A stretch of 22,073 nucleotides of DNA, from IMG/VR virus record IMGVR_UViG_3300032293_000735, positions 1 to 22,073 of that record. One strand, given 5' to 3'. Positions 16,164 through 22,073 of the stretch are shown piece after piece. Position 1 is the first letter of the stretch. The number at the start of each line of letters is the position of its first letter. The notes beneath the pieces were generated by a model, which was not told where the DNA came from, ran no database searches, and saw only the letters and a list, made by a program, of their open reading frames with translations. The position numbers were made by a program, and so were the translations under genes. This DNA comes from a virus.

Positions 16164-16976
16164 TTAATTTTCCTGTAAAATTAATGATCCCGTTATTGAT
16201 GTAGTGGTGGTTTGAGAAATATTGGCAAAGAATAAACACGCATCGTCTTCAATCTTAGCAACCCCGCCTGCGCTTTGACCGGAAATAAATCCCGCTGAAC
16301 TAAGAACGTTGTTGGCTTGGTCGTTGCATAACACATACAGCGGCTTAAACAATGTGACTCCAAAATTCCCCGCTGTTCCCGTCGTCCCTGCAACTGTCAC
16401 AGATTGAACGCTTTGAACGCCTGAATCTCCCGATTGCAGAGGTAACAACAAAAGCCTATTGGCTTCTCTAAACCCAGTTCCCCCAAACACGACTACTGGC
16501 GTGACTCTCGAACCGACCCCACTTTGATTAGTGTAAGTCGCCGTAATAGTCGTGGCCGTGGTCCCTATTTGGGTATAAATCGTGATACCGAGCATCACAC
16601 CATTGCCCGATGTATAACGGGTTAGTGCTGCGGTTGGAAGATTGGTTGTTTGAGCGGTCGTTACAACTCCACTTAATCCCCCTTGATGCGATAACCGATC
16701 ACAAACGATATAATTACCCTGAGTATTGCTCGAAAAATGTCCCCCTAAAATGCTTAATTGCTTTCCCGACGCAGCGTTGATTTGCCCAATAGCTCCCACG
16801 GTTGCTCTTGTAGGCGCAACCGCAGTAGTAGGAGCCGTACCTGGGATAGCTTGGGATACCCAAAAATCACTCAACCGTCCCGCAATAGCGGTTATTAGCC
16901 CTCCCGAACTATAAGTTACAATTTCACGAGGACTAGTTAGGGCGGTTTTATAATCGGCCAAGGTTGCAATCGCCAT
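16164..16976 (-). CDS. Beta-rich structural protein, paralogue of the upstream gene
   Basis: 270 residues, rich in Thr, Gly, Ser and Val, with no charged core. Shared segments with the adjacent 278-residue protein are DRLSHQGGLSG (93-103), YTQIGTTATT (134-143), VFGGTGFREA (163-172), GDSGVQSVQSVTV (183-195) and TAGNFGV (201-207). This places both in one virion-protein family commonly found in phage head modules. The ATG follows the preceding stop by one base, with GGAG 7 bases upstream. It may be a capsid-surface or head-fibre protein; no enzyme motif is visible. The exact location in the virion is not known. Confidence 0.7.
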   Translation of the reverse strand: MAIATLADYKTALTSPREIVTYSSGGLITAIAGRLSDFWVSQAIPGTAPTTAVAPTRATVGAIGQINAASGKQLSILGGHFSSNTQGNYIVCDRLSHQGGLSGVVTTAQTTNLPTAALTRYTSGNGVMLGITIYTQIGTTATTITATYTNQSGVGSRVTPVVVFGGTGFREANRLLLLPLQSGDSGVQSVQSVTVAGTTGTAGNFGVTLFKPLYVLCNDQANNVLSSAGFISGQSAGGVAKIEDDACLFFANISQTTTTSITGSLILQEN

Positions 16977-16977
16977 C

Positions 16978-17814
16978 TTACTTCTCCACGATGGAGAACC
17001 CGCTTAAAATCTCGGGCGCAGTTGTGCCACCAGGCACCCATAACAACGATAGGCAAGTCCCATCATCTATTTTTGGAATGGATGGTAATCCGGTGATATA
17101 ATCGCGCCAACCAGCGGCCCCAGCTACCCCAACCCCGATATAAGCAAGGATTCGGCCCATAACTATCCCGAAATTTCCGGCTGTAGCAGTGGAAGCTGTC
17201 AATGTAACGCTTTGAATACTTTGAATCCCAGAATCATTCGCAGCTAAAGGAAGAAAGATTGCTCTTGTCGCTTCTCTGAAGTTTGTACCTCCAAAGGCTA
17301 CTCCCGTCGAAGTGTTTCCTGAGTTCCCGTCTTGGTCGGTGTAACTCATAGTGAGGGTGGTCGCAGTAGTTCCAATCTGGGTGTAAATTTCTGCAAACGC
17401 AAAGTTACCTTTTCCGCCAGTGTTGCGGGTAATCGTGCCCCCGACTGTTTGAGCTGTGGTAACGGTTCCGCTTAATCCTCCAATATGCAAAAGTCGGTCA
17501 TAGAGGATTAAAGTACCCGGCACAAGCGCAGTCGCCCATGCTTGCGTCATCCAACTTTCGCGCCCATTTCCAGCACTTGTAAAAGGCAATGCCCCCGTAG
17601 TTGCATTAGTTGGAGCTGCTACTGTCGTTGGTGCCGCCCCAGCCGAGGGCTGCCCATCGTACTGCCATAAGCTAGCTAGCCTACCTGTAATTAGTGAGGG
17701 TGCTGCTGCACCAGCAATACGAGGCTGTTTATGATAAAATACGTTTTGAGGAGTCCCGTTATTGCCGCCTGTTGAACGGTTGATCAAATCGGAAATATCC
17801 GTAAGAGCTGTCAT
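16978..17814 (-). CDS. Beta-rich structural protein, paralogue of the downstream gene
   Basis: 278 residues with the same order of segments as the 270-residue neighbour: YDRLLHIGGLSG (105-116), YTQIGTTATT (144-153), AFGGTNFREA (173-182), NDSGIQSIQSVTL (193-205) and TAGNFGI (211-217). The N-terminal 60 residues and the C-terminal 60 differ, as expected if the exposed ends evolve fastest. It overlaps the upstream 70-residue gene by 4 bases (ATGA), with GGTGA 4 bases before the ATG. The predicted role is a virion surface component. It is possible that the pair forms a hetero-oligomer. Confidence 0.7.
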   Translation of the reverse strand: MTALTDISDLINRSTGGNNGTPQNVFYHKQPRIAGAAAPSLITGRLASLWQYDGQPSAGAAPTTVAAPTNATTGALPFTSAGNGRESWMTQAWATALVPGTLILYDRLLHIGGLSGTVTTAQTVGGTITRNTGGKGNFAFAEIYTQIGTTATTLTMSYTDQDGNSGNTSTGVAFGGTNFREATRAIFLPLAANDSGIQSIQSVTLTASTATAGNFGIVMGRILAYIGVGVAGAAGWRDYITGLPSIPKIDDGTCLSLLWVPGGTTAPEILSGFSIVEK

Positions 17815-18023
17815 AATTCACCGCTCCAATCTATCCCACGTTCTAGTGCGTCGGCCTTTGCCGCAACGATTAAGGTCGCTAGGTTGTCAAGGTTTAGGCC
17901 GCTCTCATAAATTAGTTGGCCAACTTGGGGCTGGATTTCAAATACTCCTCGGTCAATCACAATACGCCAATCACCCGTTGCCGCAATATATGTAGCTCGA
18001 CCTGGTTCGATGATTATATCCAT
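17811..18023 (-). CDS. Small unrecognised protein of the portal-scaffold interval
   Basis: 70 residues, starting MDIIIEPGRATYIAATGDWR and ending in an amphipathic helix (LATLIVAAKADALERGIDWS). It is joined to both neighbours by overlapping stop and start codons (TAATG upstream, ATGA downstream), which supports it being a real translated gene. No motif or family is recognised. Confidence 0.7.
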   Translation of the reverse strand: MDIIIEPGRATYIAATGDWRIVIDRGVFEIQPQVGQLIYESGLNLDNLATLIVAAKADALERGIDWSGEL

Positions 18024-18430
18024 TAGGCGTTACCATCGGTTAGGGTAAAAGTTGTAATTTCAAACGAACCACCCGAAGTAAATGAAACTGAGCTAACTTC
18101 CATATCCCCACCGCCGCCCGTAGCTGTCACGGTGCCCTGTAGGTGGCAAGTCGTAGCCCCAGAGTCAAATAACCTAAAATGTGCGGCTGTGCCGGTGGCA
18201 TCTGCACTGGTATCGCTCCATGTGCCACTTTTAGCTTTAGTGCCACCTGATGCCGCTGCCATATAGTCACTTGGGCAGTTAATGGTAGCTAAAACGGTTC
18301 CAGTATTTGCTGCCGCGCAATTAGCAGGGGCACTTCCGCTTCGAATTTGCAAAACAGCACTAGTCCCTATGGTTGTTTCAATCGCGTCTAAACGCGCATT
18401 TCTGACCGACTCGCTTAACTGTATTGCCAT
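18023..18430 (-). CDS. Small beta-rich structural protein following the portal
   Basis: 135 residues. The pattern is one seen widely in phage and prophage head modules: a short N-terminal helix (NARLDAIETTIG), then AVLQIRSGSAP, a TGTVLATINCPS strand, TGTAAHFRLFDSG and a C-terminal strand FEITTFTLTDGN. It contains 4 cysteines without a CxxC pair. Its ATG overlaps the portal stop (TAATG), with GAGGG just upstream. A virion structural role is likely by context; the precise function is unknown. Confidence 0.7.
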   Translation of the reverse strand: MAIQLSESVRNARLDAIETTIGTSAVLQIRSGSAPANCAAANTGTVLATINCPSDYMAAASGGTKAKSGTWSDTSADATGTAAHFRLFDSGATTCHLQGTVTATGGGGDMEVSSVSFTSGGSFEITTFTLTDGNA

Positions 18431-20811
18431 TATTCCCTCTTAGAAAGTCCACGAATCCCCACAAAAGCGTCTTTTATCTCAGGCGCTACGTCATCTGATT
18501 CGTCAATAATTATCATCTTATTGCCAAACTCGTCGGTCGTTATTCGGCCTTTCCGAGTTCGCTGCCTTGGCATCATGTTAAACTCTGCGGCTTTTTCAAC
18601 GCTCATTTTAAGCATCTCGCGCCCGTGTTTTAGCTCTTCAATCTTACGTTCGCGTTCATCTTCGAGATATATCTTCTCACGCTCAAGAGCTTGTTTTTCT
18701 CGCTCTAAAGTAACTTTGAGCGCAAGTTCGGCCTCATCCTTCATCTTCTGCTGCTGCTGTTTCATCATTTCAGCTTGCAGTTTTTGAGCTTCGACTTGTG
18801 CTGCTACCTCGTTCTCGGCGGAAGCCTGTTGTTGGCCCTGTTGAGTGGCCTGCTCTTGTTGCATCCGCTGTTGCTCTTCAATGGCGCGTTGCTCCTGTCG
18901 AGCCTTTTCCATTTCGCCTTCTACTTCGGTGAGAGCTTTTTCAAGTTTCCCCCTTACCTCACGGCCCGCCTCAAACTGGCTTGTCGTGTACAGGGTTATC
19001 TCGTTAATGACTGGCATCAACTGAGGGATTGCTTGAGCGTGTGGAAGCAATACGTTGAATAAATTACCTAGTGCGTTAGTTAGGTCAATTGCGGATTGTT
19101 TTGCGGCTTCTTGGTCAGCGAAAGTAGTCGAATCTGTCTCAATATCAATGCGATAATCGCTCTGAGTATCATTGCGAAGTAGGTCAATTACACCGCCTAA
19201 ATACTCTTCTATTTCAGGGTCATTAGTAACGCCTGCCATCTTAATCATGGTCTGAGGCTGGAAGTGGTTCTTTACGATTTGCGCCATCAGTGCGACAACA
19301 TCGCGGCAGAACTTAGCAACCTTTCTTTGCCTTTCACTAATTCGACTCATCGCGTACTGAGTCTTGATTTGTTGCGCCCCTAAAGTCTCAGAAGCGCGAG
19401 AAGTACCACGCACAATGTCAGAGATACCAGTGATATCGTATATCTGCTGCTTTTCTTGCTCCATCGCTTCATGCAGTACGCGCAAAATCGCTGCATGGTC
19501 GGCCATCGAGAGTACTTCCAGTGCGCTTTTTACGCCGCCCTGTTGTAGGTACATCTGGAAGTTAGAAAGCTGAATATGAGTGCCGTTTGGCTTCTTTAAG
19601 ATGTTGTCTAGTTCTGGGTTCTCGCTTCCCGAGATAGAAACAACCTTAATATATCTCGCAATATCTTGGGCTTTCTGGCAGAGCTGATTTAAGGTCTCTT
19701 GCTGGTCTTGGTAGAAACAGATATCGGGTCTTGGGATAAGTCCCGTGGTCAAAGTAGCAAAAAGAGGCTCAGGGCAGGGGAAAAACTCATCAAAGGTAAG
19801 ATACGGCTCGTCCTCTTTTAGGATTTCATTATGCCCTTCAGCTAGCCAATAGACCTTATTAGAGTCTTTGCACCAAACCTCGTACACGCAGATACGGTTC
19901 TTGTTTATTTCCTTCTCGCCTTCTTCCTGCGACGCTTCCTGCGAGTTGCGATAAGTAATGTAAGCATCTTCGCCGAATTTCTCCTTAAACTCTTTCTTAG
20001 TTATATGGGTTTTTCGGGCTACTTTGCGAACTTCGGCCCATGTTCTTGCTGGTTCAAACAGCAGATCCGACCAATGGATGTAATCAACTACGCATTTCTC
20101 ATCTAAGAGCGTTTCAACGGGCTCCCCGTCAACGTAGTACCCTTCATCGTCTTGTTTAACGAGACTAGGGTCTACAGGTTGGCCCATCTCATCAACGTAC
20201 TGCTCAGGGGCTTCTGGTGCTTCTGGATAGCCTTCAGGAGCTTCACCCATTTCGGGAGCTTCTTGGGCTTCCATCTCGCCGCCCATCTCCATGCCCATCT
20301 CAGGCATAGGAGGCATCCCTTCCATCGGGGGCATACCAGGCATTTGGCCCATCATAGGGGCAGGTGCTACCTCTTGGACTCGAATCTTAGGAGTTTGTAC
20401 GCCTATTTTTGGCTCGTAACGTACCCATAGGGCACCTTGGCCTACAACGAGGTAATCATCAACGGCGCGTGACACGGCAGCATCGAACCCCGACACTTCC
20501 ACTTGGAACCGTGTGCAACGCTCTAGGATCTGGCTTCCTAAACGCGCTGTAACGTCCCGAGTAGGGTACCGCCTGAATATCTCTGGTTTGGGAGGTTGCG
20601 CGTAAAGAGCGGGTTTGAGGGTATTAACAATCGACCAGAATACGTTCAATTGTGCAGGTCTTTCGCAGTATTGACTGAAATCTTCACCGGCATACAGCTG
20701 CTCACTGCGCCTTGCCATCTCGTAGTAACGGTCACGCGCCTTTTTCCACCGTCTAATCTCGGTGTGCAGGGGATGCTCTTTGTCTTTGTCGTCGCTTTCG
20801 TACTCAGCCAT
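18430..20811 (-). CDS. Portal protein
   Basis: 793 residues, the dodecameric channel at the packaging vertex that binds terminase and adaptor. The N-terminal region shows portal features: EIRRWKKARDRYYEMARRSE, QLNVFWSIVNTLKPALYAQP and DYLVVGQGALWVRYEP. The segment DITGISDIVRGTSRASETLG and the following helix are the typical portal stem and crown region. Residues 148-208 are a Met/Pro/Glu-rich insert. The C-terminal 190 residues are a Gln/Glu/Lys-rich coiled coil. It follows the terminase gene by 83 bases. It is large for a podovirus portal, in the size range of P22 gp1. The Shine-Dalgarno is weak. Confidence 0.88.
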   Translation of the reverse strand: MAEYESDDKDKEHPLHTEIRRWKKARDRYYEMARRSEQLYAGEDFSQYCERPAQLNVFWSIVNTLKPALYAQPPKPEIFRRYPTRDVTARLGSQILERCTRFQVEVSGFDAAVSRAVDDYLVVGQGALWVRYEPKIGVQTPKIRVQEVAPAPMMGQMPGMPPMEGMPPMPEMGMEMGGEMEAQEAPEMGEAPEGYPEAPEAPEQYVDEMGQPVDPSLVKQDDEGYYVDGEPVETLLDEKCVVDYIHWSDLLFEPARTWAEVRKVARKTHITKKEFKEKFGEDAYITYRNSQEASQEEGEKEINKNRICVYEVWCKDSNKVYWLAEGHNEILKEDEPYLTFDEFFPCPEPLFATLTTGLIPRPDICFYQDQQETLNQLCQKAQDIARYIKVVSISGSENPELDNILKKPNGTHIQLSNFQMYLQQGGVKSALEVLSMADHAAILRVLHEAMEQEKQQIYDITGISDIVRGTSRASETLGAQQIKTQYAMSRISERQRKVAKFCRDVVALMAQIVKNHFQPQTMIKMAGVTNDPEIEEYLGGVIDLLRNDTQSDYRIDIETDSTTFADQEAAKQSAIDLTNALGNLFNVLLPHAQAIPQLMPVINEITLYTTSQFEAGREVRGKLEKALTEVEGEMEKARQEQRAIEEQQRMQQEQATQQGQQQASAENEVAAQVEAQKLQAEMMKQQQQKMKDEAELALKVTLEREKQALEREKIYLEDERERKIEELKHGREMLKMSVEKAAEFNMMPRQRTRKGRITTDEFGNKMIIIDESDDVAPEIKDAFVGIRGLSKRE
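20188..20370 (-). other. Met/Pro/Glu-rich low-complexity insert in the portal
   Basis: Codes residues 148-208. The first half is Met/Pro/Gly (PAPMMGQMPGMPPMEGMPPM), the second Glu/Ala/Pro (APEMGEAPEGYPEAPEAPEQ). About twelve methionines occur in 61 residues. It lies between the strand PKIRVQEV and the acidic YVDEMGQPVDP that leads to CVVDYIHWSD, so it is probably a disordered loop outside the channel core. Confidence 0.7.
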
Positions 20812-20894
20812 CCCGCTTTAACCCCTACATAGAGAATCTCTCACTAAACCACATGCGATAAGGGTATCTGATATTGCCTTAAATTGAAAAGAGC

Positions 20895-22073
20895 TTAAAT
20901 CCGCCACCGATTGCTCACATCGTCCACCGCTTCCACCAAGTCCGAATAGGTCATCGCGTTCGGGTCTCGGCGCTTCTTCTTGTCAAACCGTGGAATAACT
21001 GGCCATTGCATTGCTATGTAGCGGACAACATCAGCGCAATTATGGACAATAATTCCGCCTAAAATGGAGAAGTTTTCAACGTCGGGGACGTGCAAACAGT
21101 AAACGTCAGCTTGCCCTACTTGGTTTACGCTGAGGCATACCACGTCGCTTGTCTGAACTAACTTTAGCGGCGCACTCTTTTGAGCAGGTGATTTTTCGCG
21201 CGTATCTGTTGCAGATAAAGGTTGTCCCACACTCTGAACATTCCCTTGATTCGTCGTCAAATCCCTGTAGTCGTCGCCATTTGCTCTTACAGTTATTGTG
21301 GCAAAATTCGGCTTTTTGATGCCCAAGGAAAGATTTGCTGCAATGTTTGCATATTTTTTTATGGTCTTTTGCATTCTGCTTAGCGTAGCAGTGATTCCAA
21401 TAGTGCTCCCTGTGCCACGCACGACCTTCTTCAGATTTATGCCATTCTGTGGCCTTATCTCTTGCATGTGTTGCAAGGTACTCTCTACTTTTTGCTTTGC
21501 GCTCTTCTTCTCGCATGTGTAACGACATGTGAGCTGCTCTTTCAAGCAGTTCGAGGTTGTCCAACCTGTTATTTGACTTATCCTTGTCCTTATGGTGGAC
21601 ATGCCACCCCTTTGGAATAGGCCCATGAACAGATTCCCAAACCGCCCTATGGAGTCGTAGCCCATCTCTTTGAAAGTAATGCCCGCAAAGATAGAACTTA
21701 ATTCCGTTGAACTCTTGGGTTGTGTTGTTGATGATTGTTGGTTCCATATGCCAACATGGTAGCATATCTCACCCGTAAAATCACTAGCATTTATCCACTT
21801 TGCATCTTTATTTAAGAAGCCATGGTCTGGTGTGCATCGAACTTTTTGTCCATTGCTGAAAATCAATTCAACAATCGGCACATTCTTTTGCTTTAACCCG
21901 CAATTTATGTAGTCGCGAACCCCTTGAGCTGTAAAGACCTGTCCAGCTTTTGGCATTTCATCAATACGCATCGGCCCATTTGCCGTGTCAACCAAAGTAT
22001 CGCCCGTAAAGCAGTGGTCAGCTCCTTGCGTATCCACGTCCTCTGGCCTTCTATCATCGTGCTGAAGCATCGG
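20895..22073 (-). CDS. terL: Large terminase subunit, C-terminal fragment with intein
   Basis: Packaging motor and nuclease; only its end is in the window, the 5' part lies beyond base 22073. The frame is open to the edge, so the ATG at 22070 is internal. The N-extein end RRPEDVDTQGADH and the C-extein start CADVVRYIAMQWP join into the conserved tail motif of phage terminases, in which D-T-x-x-x-D-H is followed by ADxxRY. The remaining C-extein is 47 residues, ending in a basic and acidic helix (LVEAVDDVSNRWRI). The ATPase and most nuclease motifs are not visible. It precedes the portal, the usual order. Splicing is needed to give the intact protein. Confidence 0.9.
   Translation of the reverse strand, partial: PMLQHDDRRPEDVDTQGADHCFTGDTLVDTANGPMRIDEMPKAGQVFTAQGVRDYINCGLKQKNVPIVELIFSNGQKVRCTPDHGFLNKDAKWINASDFTGEICYHVGIWNQQSSTTQPKSSTELSSIFAGITFKEMGYDSIGRFGNLFMGLFQRGGMSTIRTRISQITGWTTSNCLKEQLTCRYTCEKKSAKQKVESTLQHMQEIRPQNGINLKKVVRGTGSTIGITATLSRMQKTIKKYANIAANLSLGIKKPNFATITVRANGDDYRDLTTNQGNVQSVGQPLSATDTREKSPAQKSAPLKLVQTSDVVCLSVNQVGQADVYCLHVPDVENFSILGGIIVHNCADVVRYIAMQWPVIPRFDKKKRRDPNAMTYSDLVEAVDDVSNRWRI
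21106..21765 (-). CDS. HNH homing endonuclease nested in the intein in another frame
   Basis: 219 residues. Residues 18-83 are an HNH domain: FNGIKFYLCGHYFQRDGLRL, GPIPKGWHVHHKDKDKSNN (His57, His58, Asn65/66) and LDNLELLERAAHMSLH. Two zinc-ribbon-like pairs follow: Cys139/Cys142 with Cys155/Cys159, and Cys176/Cys179 with Cys194/Cys198. It is in the -1 frame relative to terminase and intein. A TGA at 21769-21771 in its own frame lies two codons before its ATG, so it is not fused to the intein N-part. The TGA stop at 21106-21108 falls exactly before intein block F. It should cut an intein-less terminase gene to drive homing. ATG at 21747 is an alternative start. Confidence 0.88.
   Translation of the reverse strand: MLPCWHMEPTIINNTTQEFNGIKFYLCGHYFQRDGLRLHRAVWESVHGPIPKGWHVHHKDKDKSNNRLDNLELLERAAHMSLHMREEERKAKSREYLATHARDKATEWHKSEEGRAWHREHYWNHCYAKQNAKDHKKICKHCSKSFLGHQKAEFCHNNCKSKWRRLQGFDDESRECSECGTTFICNRYARKITCSKECAAKVSSDKRRGMPQRKPSRAS
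21768..21774 (-). promoter_or_regulatory. Possible ribosome-binding site for the nested HNH gene
   Basis: Minus-strand GGGTGAG, of which GGTGA is complementary to the 16S tail region. It is only 2-3 bases from the ATG at 21765, closer than usual. No better site precedes the alternative ATG at 21747. Low translation would suit an endonuclease. Confidence 0.4.

Larger units (their letters stand above)
21039..22013 (-). mobile_element. Class 1-type intein in the terminase
   Basis: 325 residues (20-344 of the visible frame). Block A is CFTGDTLVDT with Cys at position 1. Block B is VRCTPDHGFL with the TxxH motif (Thr80, His83). Block F is DVYCLHVPDVENFSI, with Cys in place of the usual Asp at position 4. 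Block G is GIIVHN followed by Cys+1, with the penultimate His343 and Asn344. All splicing residues are present, so splicing is expected. Residues 102-307 between these blocks have no LAGLIDADG or HNH motif in this frame and look like a Ser/Thr/Lys/Gln-rich linker. This linker is overlapped by a separate HNH gene in the -1 frame. Confidence 0.9.

Noticed and set aside
18775-19062. Plus-strand Leu-rich frame within the portal
   Set aside because: Antisense to the Gln/Glu-rich coiled coil of the portal, whose codons read as Leu and Ser on the other strand.
20831-20841. Small palindrome AGAGAATCTCT in the gap between terminase and portal
   Set aside because: The stem is only 4-5 bp, A/T-rich and without a T-run; not enough for a terminator or a named operator.
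21298-21522. Plus-strand 74-residue hydrophobic frame that looks like a membrane protein
   Set aside because: It is antisense to the HNH and intein frames; its hydrophobicity comes from the complement of Lys/Glu/His-rich codons, and there is no ribosome-binding site or neighbouring plus-strand gene.
21766-21800. Programmed -1 frameshift joining intein N-part to HNH
   Set aside because: A TGA in the HNH frame at 21769-21771 lies just before its ATG, and no canonical slippery heptamer was seen in the few codons after it. Internal initiation is simpler.

Overview
The window looks like the late (structural and lysis) half of a tailed double-stranded DNA phage genome. All genes lie on the minus strand, so transcription and gene order run from high to low coordinates. 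Genes are packed tightly, with ATGA, TAATG or TAAATG junctions and usually a visible Shine-Dalgarno sequence. There is no tape measure, sheath or baseplate gene, and the adaptor, nozzle and internal-protein order is podovirus-like. A T4-type lysozyme points to a Gram-negative host. The host itself cannot be named from sequence.

Layout in transcription order. (1) 22073-20895: C-terminal end of the large terminase subunit, cut by the window edge and interrupted by an intein (21039-22013). A separate HNH endonuclease gene (21106-21765) sits inside the intein in the -1 frame. (2) 20811-18430: portal protein with a Met/Pro/Glu-rich insert. (3) 18430-15372: five small or repetitive beta-rich proteins placed between portal and scaffold, including two diverged tandem paralogues and one protein with four 24-residue repeats followed by a coiled coil. 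(4) 15367-11867: a conserved small protein, the scaffold, the major capsid protein, a probable decoration protein and an unrecognised coiled-coil protein. (5) 11834-11805: a strong hairpin terminator between head and tail modules. (6) 11728-9737: a tail adaptor (gatekeeper) fused to a seven-repeat RCC1-like propeller. (7) 9733-2152: a glycine-zipper protein, a nozzle/stabilisation protein and three long helical proteins that are probably internal/ejection proteins. (8) 2149-896: tail fibre with a self-cleaving S74 chaperone domain. (9) 895-1: a membrane protein that may be a holin, the endolysin, and the start of a further gene that runs off the window.

In broad terms, terminase and portal package DNA into a shell built by scaffold, capsid and decoration proteins. 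The adaptor and nozzle close the vertex and form the tail. The helical proteins are likely injected with the DNA, the fibre (and perhaps the RCC1 propeller) contacts the host, and the last genes lyse it. From the adaptor on, the order parallels T7 genes 11 to 17.5, with a terminator where T7 has T-phi. Most functional names for the tail and internal proteins are inferences from position and composition.

The most unusual element is the intein whose linker is dual-coding with a complete, independently started HNH endonuclease gene. The second is the RCC1 propeller attached to a tail adaptor. No gap exceeds about 140 bases, and I saw no tRNA, CRISPR or insertion sequence.
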